Of a stretch of 7,334 nt of DNA, positions 1 to 4,844 are shown in pieces. A program made the translations under genes and the position numbers. The DNA comes from Anaerolineae bacterium (GTDB taxonomy: Bacteria > Chloroflexota > Anaerolineae > JACIWR01). The DNA lies in contig JAGGZG010000037.1 of the NCBI GenBank assembly GCA_021162125.1, positions 1 through 7,334 of the forward strand. The letters are read 5' to 3'. Under the pieces are notes generated by a model. The model did no database searches. It saw only the letters and a list, made by a program, of their open reading frames with translations, and was not told the origin of the DNA. How positions within the stretch are numbered: position 1 is the stretch's first letter; the number at the start of each line of letters is the position of its first letter.

Positions 1-162
1 GACGCGGTCAGCGGGCCTGTCCTGAGCAGCGTCGAAGGAGTGGTATACGACGCCAAGGCCCGGTGGCCGCGTCCGAAAGCGAGGTGGGCCGGGCGGCCGG
101 GGGGGGGGTGGGGCTCGGCAAGGGCATGATGGTGGGAGAAGGCGCAATAGGGGTATGGGGTT
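1..162. other. Non-coding stretch downstream of the glycoside hydrolase
   Basis: I see no convincing gene here. Positions 16-39 (cctgtcctgagc, then agcgtcgaagga) resemble a short dispersed repeat common in environmental bacterial genomes, which in one minus-strand frame reads as FDAAQDRP; that resemblance is from memory. Positions 99-108 are ten consecutive G followed by TGGGG, a likely site of sequencing or assembly error. Plus frame 1 is open from the window edge to a TGA at 127-129, giving a 42-residue tail (starting DAVSGPVLSSVEGVVYDAKA) that I cannot assign. No clear intrinsic terminator follows the hydrolase stop at 163. Confidence 0.5.
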
Positions 163-1575
163 TCACCAGATGTTCGACGGGCGCACGGTGTTCCGTGCCC
201 AGTACTTCTTGATGACGTTTATCAGGTCGCTAGAGGCGACGTCGGTGTGGTTGTTGGGGTCGGGGCCGTGGCGAAAGTTGAAAGCGTCTATCTCCTCCTG
301 GATGGGAGGCCATGAAGCTTCCCACAGCCACAGGGCGTGGTTAAGCCCGCGCTGCTCAAGCAAGTCCATCTGGTCGTCCATAAAGGCGTCGGCGCCCGGT
401 TCCCAGCGCATGAGGCCGAACTCGTTGACCGCCACCGGCACGCCGTTGGTGGCCGTGAAGGTATCAATCGTCGAGAGCAGGCTGTCCAGCCACGCTTTGT
501 TGACCTGGTCGTCGCTCCCGTCCCCGTCCGCATCGAACGTGCCGGGGTAGGTGTTGGTCAGGGTTGGCGGTTCCTGGTGGGTGTAGACGAAGGGCTCGTA
601 TTGATGCACGGTGTAAATCGTGCGCGAGTCGTTGGTGGGTTGCAGGTAGGGCAGCCATTCGATGGCGCTGTAGGCCATCCCACCGATGAGGATCGGCGTG
701 TTGGGATCCACTTCGCGGATGGCGGTGGTGATGCGCGGGTAAAGTTGGTTCCAATCGTACAGTGTGCCCCCATACTGGGTGTAGAACTCCTCCGGGTCCC
801 AGACGTCCAGCGGGTCGCCGAGAGGATAAGCGCCCACCTCGTTGGAATTCGGTTCGCACATGAGATCGTAACCGACGACGATAGGGTTGTTCTTGTAACG
901 CTGGGCGGCGTAGCGCCACATCTCCACCCAGGCGTCCTGGGCGGTCTGGTCTCCCCACACACGGTTGTTGTAATAGCTTGGGGCAAACCAGCCCTCTTGG
1001 GGATCGGATACGTTATCCTCCCCCCAGAAGGTCCAGAACTCACTGCGGCCCGGCCCGGTGCGGAAGGTAATCACGGCGAACATGTCGGCCTGGGCGATCA
1101 TTTCGAGCAGATTATCCAGGTTGTCCTGGATGCCCGTATCCAGGGTGTAGGGCACGGTTTCGGTAAACAGGCCAGGATGGGAAATGTTGACGTAGTTGGC
1201 CCCCATCGCCGCCAGGTTGTCAAAATCTTGCTGGGTGTAGGGCGGGCCGACGGGCCCGGGGCCCATGAAGTCGGTTCCGTCCAGAGCGGGGTAGACGCGG
1301 CGCTGGTAGATGTTAGCCCCGCGCAGTTGGGTGCCGCTGGTCCACAGCGCCCACTTGTCCACGCCGCCAGCGTTCCGCATCACCAGGGGCAGTGTCACCG
1401 TGACGGTAGGGGTAAAGGTCAAGGTGGTGGCGGCTTTCCGGCTCGCTGCCGGGGACTCGTCCAGTGGGGAGCCTGCCACCCGGTGGGGGACCGCCGAGTC
1501 GCACTCCCACAGCACGATCAGGGTCGCTGCGATGGCGATGGCCATGCCTGTCAGATACAACCGCCGTTTTTTCAC
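163..1575 (-). CDS. Secreted glycoside hydrolase, GH5/cellulase-like
   Basis: Probable exported endo-acting beta-glycoside hydrolase of the GH5 (clan A) type; the substrate cannot be read from the sequence. I place the start at a GTG (1573-1575), because GAGGAGG at 1581-1587 lies five bases upstream; the longer TTG start at 1599 would put the Shine-Dalgarno inside the gene. From the GTG the protein has 470 residues. It has a signal peptide (MKKRRLYLTGMAIAIAATLI), a short Thr/Pro/Val linker (about 52-61), the LPLVMRN motif (62-68), then the barrel: LRGAN (Arg85), a CEPN motif with likely acid/base Glu241, HQY (His324), and VNEFG with likely nucleophile Glu385, followed by LWLWEASW (411-422 region). 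An Asp-rich DADGDGSDD loop (348-356) looks like a calcium-binding loop. The length fits a single catalytic domain with no clear carbohydrate-binding module. It is last in the minus-strand series. GH5 is likely, but another clan A family is possible. Confidence 0.85.
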   Translation of the reverse strand: MKKRRLYLTGMAIAIAATLIVLWECDSAVPHRVAGSPLDESPAASRKAATTLTFTPTVTVTLPLVMRNAGGVDKWALWTSGTQLRGANIYQRRVYPALDGTDFMGPGPVGPPYTQQDFDNLAAMGANYVNISHPGLFTETVPYTLDTGIQDNLDNLLEMIAQADMFAVITFRTGPGRSEFWTFWGEDNVSDPQEGWFAPSYYNNRVWGDQTAQDAWVEMWRYAAQRYKNNPIVVGYDLMCEPNSNEVGAYPLGDPLDVWDPEEFYTQYGGTLYDWNQLYPRITTAIREVDPNTPILIGGMAYSAIEWLPYLQPTNDSRTIYTVHQYEPFVYTHQEPPTLTNTYPGTFDADGDGSDDQVNKAWLDSLLSTIDTFTATNGVPVAVNEFGLMRWEPGADAFMDDQMDLLEQRGLNHALWLWEASWPPIQEEIDAFNFRHGPDPNNHTDVASSDLINVIKKYWARNTVRPSNIW

Positions 1576-1580
1576 TCCAT

Positions 1581-1587
1581 CCTCCTC
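1581..1587 (-). promoter_or_regulatory. Ribosome binding site that fixes the hydrolase start
   Basis: On the minus strand this reads GAGGAGG, five bases before a GTG codon at 1573-1575 that begins KKRRLYLTG. The placement supports the GTG start over the upstream TTG at 1599. Confidence 0.7.
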
Positions 1588-1710
1588 AGACCTCTGCAAA
1601 GGCCCCCTTCAACGGCGCTGCGCCTGCCCTGAATCGGGATCCACCATCAGCGACGATTCCAGCATCAGGGCGGGGATAAGGATTGCTCTCGCTCGCATTT
1701 GCTTCTCTCT

Positions 1711-2358
1711 TTATTGGGCAAAGATTAGGCAAAGAAGACCGCCCAAGGCCATCAGGCCAAGCCCAATCGTCAGCCGGGTCACATCCAGCCCAAGGTCAAA
1801 GTCCGATAAATAGCCTGCCGGGCCTATCATCAAGCCCAACCCGATCATCAACCAGCCTGCCCCTGGCGCCCAGGCCCGCCAAAGCATCCCCAGGACCGTC
1901 AAAAGGTTCTTCAAACGGGCTCTACGAACGGTCGTGGGGGAGCGTTTTGCCTTTGCAGCAGCGAGCATCTGCAAGAATTCCTCATCCCCATAAAGCGTGA
2001 AGATACTGCGGAGGGATTTGGCTCCGCCATAGAACACCAATCCTGTCCCCAGGAGCATGCCCAGGATGCCCGCAGCCGTTATCAGGAACTCCTTGTATCT
2101 CCCGGCCCGAAGGTAGGGCAGCAGGCTTTCAAACCAGATTGACCAAACCACGCTTCCGGCAATGACGCTCACAATCAGCCATCCGATCAAACGCTGGGAG
2201 CGGCTCCAAGCTACCTCACCCCGCAGGGCAATCCGAATTAGCAAGAAATACACCCCAAACCAGAATGCTGAAACTAAGACTGCGGCTGTGGCTGAAACTA
2301 AAACCCCAATGAGCCAGGGCTTGAGCAATTCGAAGAGGTTAGACAAATCTGAACCCAT
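1711..2358 (-). CDS. Multi-pass membrane protein of unknown function
   Basis: I do not recognise a family. The 215-residue product shows about five hydrophobic helices: roughly 13-44, 57-77, 91-111, 162-182 and 193-213. A basic, probably cytoplasmic loop (about 113-160, rich in Lys and Arg, containing AKAKRSPTTVRRARLKN) lies between helices 3 and 4. The last helix is Gly/Leu rich and the protein ends almost at its end (CLIFAQ). There are no obvious catalytic motifs. The ATG start is well supported: GGAGGTGA precedes it at ideal spacing, inside a small inverted repeat. The gene is visibly more AT-rich than its neighbours, especially in its first third (2200-2340), which may mean a different origin or simply membrane-protein codon content. 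It lies between two secreted-protein genes, separated from the upstream one by a palindrome cluster, so it may be transcribed on its own. Confidence 0.7.
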   Translation of the reverse strand: MGSDLSNLFELLKPWLIGVLVSATAAVLVSAFWFGVYFLLIRIALRGEVAWSRSQRLIGWLIVSVIAGSVVWSIWFESLLPYLRAGRYKEFLITAAGILGMLLGTGLVFYGGAKSLRSIFTLYGDEEFLQMLAAAKAKRSPTTVRRARLKNLLTVLGMLWRAWAPGAGWLMIGLGLMIGPAGYLSDFDLGLDVTRLTIGLGLMALGGLLCLIFAQ

Positions 2359-2378
2359 CTGTCACCTCCAAGTGACAG
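2359..2378 (-). promoter_or_regulatory. Inverted repeat containing the Shine-Dalgarno of the membrane protein gene
   Basis: Arms ctgtcac (2359-2365) and gtgacag (2372-2378) enclose a 6-nt loop and abut the ATG at 2356-2358. On the transcript the loop and 3' arm contain GGAGGUGA, the best ribosome binding site for the gene. A folded hairpin would therefore partly hide it. The same core, gtcacctc-aa-gtgac, recurs at 7174-7190, so this is probably one copy of a dispersed palindromic repeat that has come to serve as the translation start region. Confidence 0.6.
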
Positions 2379-2401
2379 TCGTTAGTGCGCATAAGTGGGG
2401 T

Positions 2402-2418
2402 AAGACTTCGGAAGTCTT
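2402..2418. repeat. Perfect short palindrome
   Basis: The sequence aagacttc-g-gaagtctt has 8-bp arms around one central base. It lies in the intergenic region between the SdrD-B-like gene and the membrane protein gene, next to two other hairpin-forming sequences. It looks like a dispersed palindromic repeat or a protein-binding site. No U-tract follows in either direction, so an intrinsic terminator is unlikely. Confidence 0.55.
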
Positions 2419-2434
2419 GCGGAGTTAAACGCAA

Positions 2435-2466
2435 ACATGCTCGCGTCCCCATGCGAACGAGCATGT
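2435..2466. repeat. Inverted repeat with 9-bp perfect arms
   Basis: Arms acatgctcg (2435-2443) and cgagcatgt (2458-2466) are separated by 14 nt. It is the middle member of a row of hairpin-forming sequences in this intergenic region. No coding sequence covers it. Confidence 0.5.
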
Positions 2467-2480
2467 CTTGCTCTTGTGGG

Positions 2481-2515
2481 GAGGTGCGACGCACTTTCAA
2501 GGCGCGTCGTACCTC
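2481..2515 (-). repeat. Hairpin just after the SdrD-B-like gene, possible terminator or repeat element
   Basis: Arms gaggtgcgacgc (2481-2492) and gcgtcgtacctc (2504-2515) match at 11 of 12 positions; extended to 17 bp each (2481-2497 and 2499-2515) they match at 14 of 17. Each arm is itself nearly palindromic (gtgcg-a-cgcac), the same double-palindrome design as the repeat at 7166-7198. It begins seven bases after the TAG stop of the upstream gene, which would suit transcription termination, but no run of U follows it. It is more likely a dispersed repeat that also attenuates or protects the transcript end. Confidence 0.5.
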
Positions 2516-2521
2516 TGACTG

Positions 2522-3040
2522 CTACTGGTAGTTGCGCAGCGTGATGGGCAGGTAGACGTGGTTCGTCTCGTCCCAGAACTTGTTGCCGGTGAGGGTCTTG
2601 CCGTCCAGCGGATAGGTGTACTCTATCCAGTTGGCACTGATAACGCTGCCGCCGACGGTCGTCGCGCCCTTGGAGAAATAGCCCACCGGGTCGGTCTCGA
2701 CAATGTTGTAATACTCGCACGCGACGGTGTCAGAGATATTCAGGCCGTACCAGCCGTAGCTGTCGGTGGTGGTGCTGCGCAGGAAGGTGCCCTGTTGCCC
2801 GTAGTTGTTGGAGCAGTACAGGCTCACGGTGACGCCCTGGAGGGGGGTGCTGGGCTCCAGGCCCGCATTGCCCTCGTAGACGCGCCCGGAGAGTGTGTAG
2901 GTCTGGGCAGGACCCACCCCCTGCGCCGGATCAGTGGCTTGGGCGTTCAACCCTGTAACCAGGATCAACAGCAGAATCGAGGCCCACACCAATGTCAAGG
3001 CCAACCCTCGTTTCCCTTTAAGTTGCTCTCTCCATTCCAT
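2522..3040 (-). CDS. Secreted SdrD-B / Cna-B-like protein with C-terminal YLPITLRNYQ
   Basis: Probable exported small protein of 172 residues from the ATG at 3038-3040. A TTG at 3067 is in frame but lies before the only strong Shine-Dalgarno-like sequence (AAGGAGG), so I reject it. The ATG itself has only a weak AAAGAG upstream. Residues 1-32 form a signal peptide (basic start, hydrophobic ALTLVWASILLLILVTGL, then NA). The body, about 45-150, has the pattern of an SdrD-B or Cna-B-like beta-sandwich: SGRVYEGN, a GVTVSLYC strand, TTTDSYGWYGL, then ETDPVGYFSKGATTVGG, and NKFWDE. The protein ends with HVYLPITLRNYQ, a motif I know from memory as a frequent C-terminal tail of Anaerolineae exported proteins. 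No catalytic residues are evident. It could be a cell-surface or extracellular structural domain. Its first codons overlap the decayed acyl-CoA synthetase frame upstream. Confidence 0.7.
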   Translation of the reverse strand: MEWREQLKGKRGLALTLVWASILLLILVTGLNAQATDPAQGVGPAQTYTLSGRVYEGNAGLEPSTPLQGVTVSLYCSNNYGQQGTFLRSTTTDSYGWYGLNISDTVACEYYNIVETDPVGYFSKGATTVGGSVISANWIEYTYPLDGKTLTGNKFWDETNHVYLPITLRNYQ

Positions 3041-3059
3041 CTCTTTTCTCTTTTGTCCT

Positions 3060-3198
3060 CCTTCCAAAGCTTCTGTGCTTCGCGGTCCCCGGCTATCAGC
3101 TCGCGCCGCAGCACTTTGCTCACCGGGGCCCTGGGCAGACTATCGCGGAACTCGATGCCGTAGAACGGCGCGGGGATCACCGCAGACAAGCTCTCAGG
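3060..3198 (-). pseudogene. C-terminal remnant of an AMP-forming acyl-CoA synthetase
   Basis: The frame beginning right after the dipeptidase TAG stop reads PESLSAVIPAPF, then YGIEFRDSLPRAPVSKVL, then RRELIAGDREAQ. The stretch EFRDSLPRxPxxKVLRREL is the C-terminal signature of the acyl/AMP-forming CoA ligase superfamily, where the Lys before VLRREL is the catalytic lysine of the A10 motif; here the residue before it is Ser, usually Gly. Nothing of the adenylation core is present, and there is no plausible start or Shine-Dalgarno. The open frame runs on to a TGA at 2995-2997, but homology is unlikely past about 3060, where the region leads into the next gene. I read it as the leftover 3' end of a lost ligase gene. 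A chance match is possible but unlikely given the length of the signature. Confidence 0.6.
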
Positions 3199-4194
3199 CT
3201 ATCCCGCCACCTGACGAAATACGCGCAGGAAGTTTCCTCCCAGGATTTTCTTGATCTCTTCGGGTTTATAGCCCCGATCCAGCAGTCCCGCCGTGATGCC
3301 TGGCATCCTGGTCACGTCCTCCAGGCCGACGTTCGCCTCCTTCCCGAAAAAGCCGTCGAAGTCAGATCCCAGTCCCACGTGATCGATCCCGGCCACGCGG
3401 ACGATGTGATCAACGTGGTCCAGCGTGCGCTCCAACGTGGCCTGGTTGGGGTCGTCGGTCACGAAAGCAGGTACGAAGGTCACGCCGATCACCCCACCGT
3501 TGGCGGCGATGCCCTCCAGTTGCTCGTCGGTGAGGTTACGGCGGTGGGGACACGAGGCGCAGGAGCACAGGGCGTGGGCGTTGGCGTGGGAGGCGATGAC
3601 CGGCGCATCGCTGAGGGCCAGCACGTCGCGCACCCCGGCCGGGGCCAGGTGAGCGATGTCGATCATCATCCCCAGGCGGTTCATCTCCTTCACCAGCCTG
3701 ACCCCGAACTCGGTCAGGCCACCTCCGGTGCGGGCCTCGGCCACACCGTCGGCGGCTTCGTTGCGGAAGTTCCAGGTCAGACCGAGGTTGCGCACGCCCA
3801 GGCGATAGAACATGCGCAGCGCGCCCAGGTCACCGGCCAGGGCTTCGGCTCCCTCCAGACCCAGCACGCCGGCGATTTTTCCCTCCGCTTTGGCTCGCTC
3901 GATGTCTGCGGCCGAGGTGGCCAGGGTGAGCATCCCTGCGTTGGCGGCCATCTCCTCGTAAAAGGTGTCCACCAGGTGCAGCGTCTGGATGGTGGCCTGG
4001 GCGGGCACAAACTGCCGGCGGACGAAGCAGGCGAAAATCTGGGCCGTTATCCCGCCCTCTTTCATGCGTGGCAGGTCCAGATGTCCCTCCTCCGACCGTT
4101 CCCCCAGCCGTCGCTGGCCGTCCAGGACGCTCAGCAAAGTGTCACAGTGTCCATCGAAAACGATGCTCTCACGATGTAGTTTGTCCGCGTCCAA
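3199..4194 (-). CDS. Membrane dipeptidase, peptidase family M19
   Basis: Zinc-dependent dipeptidase (renal dipeptidase family, M19) expected to cleave dipeptides, including those with D-residues. I start it at the TTG at 4192-4194 because GGAGGAG (4201-4207) lies six bases upstream and the resulting start, MDADKLHRESIVFDGHCDTL, matches the usual M19 N-terminus. An ATG at 4335 would add 47 residues reading through a repeat-containing spacer. The product is then 331 residues, within the family range, with no signal peptide, so probably cytoplasmic. Metal ligands are all visible: His16 and Asp18 (GHCD), Glu114 (LEG), His182 (DIAHL), His203 (ASHANA), and Asp278 (GSDFDG). The HRRN motif with Arg219 follows the ligand His. 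Odd: the short segment between ALC and PHRRN carries extra residues with three Cys (CSCASC, 210-215). It follows the biotin carrier gene after a 182-bp gap, so it is probably a separate unit. Confidence 0.9.
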   Translation of the reverse strand: MDADKLHRESIVFDGHCDTLLSVLDGQRRLGERSEEGHLDLPRMKEGGITAQIFACFVRRQFVPAQATIQTLHLVDTFYEEMAANAGMLTLATSAADIERAKAEGKIAGVLGLEGAEALAGDLGALRMFYRLGVRNLGLTWNFRNEAADGVAEARTGGGLTEFGVRLVKEMNRLGMMIDIAHLAPAGVRDVLALSDAPVIASHANAHALCSCASCPHRRNLTDEQLEGIAANGGVIGVTFVPAFVTDDPNQATLERTLDHVDHIVRVAGIDHVGLGSDFDGFFGKEANVGLEDVTRMPGITAGLLDRGYKPEEIKKILGGNFLRVFRQVAG

Positions 4195-4200
4195 AGATAG

Positions 4201-4207
4201 CTCCTCC
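4201..4207 (-). promoter_or_regulatory. Ribosome binding site that fixes the dipeptidase start
   Basis: On the minus strand this reads GGAGGAG, six bases before a TTG at 4192-4194 that opens the typical M19 N-terminal sequence. It is the main reason for choosing that non-ATG start. Confidence 0.65.
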
Positions 4208-4271
4208 ACAACGCATTTGATAAGCGCCAAGACAGATCTCCGTTTATGCGCTCCTTTACCTGCCAACGGGC

Positions 4272-4311
4272 CGTGGTGCGTGACGGAACGCAACACGTAA
4301 CACGCACCACG
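4272..4311. repeat. Hairpin with 11-bp perfect arms enclosing a degenerate heptamer repeat
   Basis: Arms cgtggtgcgtg (4272-4282) and cacgcaccacg (4301-4311) are exact reverse complements with an 18-nt loop. The loop and 3' arm contain three heptads, acgcaac, acgtaac and acgcacc (4288-4308). The spacer around it (4195-4376) otherwise shows no gene; the frames open here are not supported by a ribosome binding site or family resemblance. I read it as an intergenic repeat element between the biotin carrier gene and the dipeptidase gene; an intrinsic terminator is less likely because no U-tract follows on the minus strand. Confidence 0.55.
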
Positions 4312-4376
4312 TCCTGTAGGGCCAAAAGTGTGCATTGGAGACAGCTTCGTTTTCGTTGAACCAAATTGCGGCTAAA

Positions 4377-4844
4377 TTATTCAATCTCCACCAGCACCTG
4401 ATGTTGTTCCACGTCGTCGCCGACCTGGACGTGCACAGCGCGCACGGTGCCGCTCTGTGGTGCTTTCAGCTCGTTCTCCATCTTCATCGCTTCCAGAACA
4501 ACGAGCACGTCTCCCTCGTTCACCGCGTCACCTTCCCGCACGCGCAGGTCTACGATCTTGCCGGGCATGATGGCCGTGACTGCCCCCTCGGCGGAGGTGG
4601 CGGTAGTGGACTGCTGGGCAGCGGCCACGGGGGTCTGCGGGCGCTTCCATTCCAGGCGATGAGTGATGCCGTCCACGGTGACGATGCCTCCGTCAACCTC
4701 CACGGAATACGTTTTGTGGGTCAGGTGTACGCCGTCATCTGCCACGTGCACGGCAAAGGGTTTGCCGTCCACCGTTACTAACTCGCCCCTGATCATCACT
4801 TCATAGGGGATGCCGTCAATAATCAGGATTGCTTTCGTCACCAT
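4377..4844 (-). CDS. Biotin carboxyl carrier protein (1.3S-type)
   Basis: Small biotinylated carrier that shuttles carboxyl groups between the active sites of a multi-subunit carboxylase, decarboxylase or transcarboxylase. The 155-residue product (ATG 4842-4844) has a less conserved N-terminal part (1-70) rich in short beta-type repeats (DGIPYEV, DGKPF, DGGIVTVDGI), a short Ala/Gln/Thr linker (71-86), then a biotinyl/lipoyl domain: VTAIMPGKIVDL, EGDAVNEGD, and EAMKMEN with Lys121 as the biotin-accepting residue, ending QVLVEIE. Its ATG overlaps the stop of the 5S-like gene by seven bases (ATGGTGA), and GAGAGGG lies upstream, so translation is probably coupled. A start 16 codons earlier is open but lies well inside the preceding gene. 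The overlap strongly implies that it serves that carboxyltransferase. Confidence 0.92.
   Translation of the reverse strand: MVTKAILIIDGIPYEVMIRGELVTVDGKPFAVHVADDGVHLTHKTYSVEVDGGIVTVDGITHRLEWKRPQTPVAAAQQSTTATSAEGAVTAIMPGKIVDLRVREGDAVNEGDVLVVLEAMKMENELKAPQSGTVRAVHVQVGDDVEQHQVLVEIE

Noticed and set aside
337..1632. Long plus-strand open frame of 431 codons opposite the glycoside hydrolase
   Set aside because: Its composition is Gly/Val/His rich with no recognisable domain, and it is antisense to a gene with clear signal peptide and catalytic motifs. It is a GC-driven shadow.
1609..1698. 29-residue minus-strand frame (MRARAILIPALMLESSLMV...) between the membrane protein and hydrolase genes
   Set aside because: It has only a weak AGAGAAG upstream and no recognisable product; the length is easily reached by chance. 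It could be a leader peptide, but nothing supports that.
2481..2515. Rho-independent terminator after the SdrD-B-like gene
   Set aside because: The hairpin is well placed but is not followed by a U-tract on the minus strand, and its double-palindrome form matches a repeat element better.
3379..4179. Plus-strand open frame of 266 codons opposite the dipeptidase
   Set aside because: The sequence is low-complexity Gly/His/Val and Gln rich, and the minus strand carries all M19 metal ligands in order.
4195..4335. N-terminal extension of the dipeptidase to an ATG at 4335
   Set aside because: It would translate the hairpin and heptamer repeat, has no family resemblance, and the TTG at 4194 has an ideal ribosome binding site.
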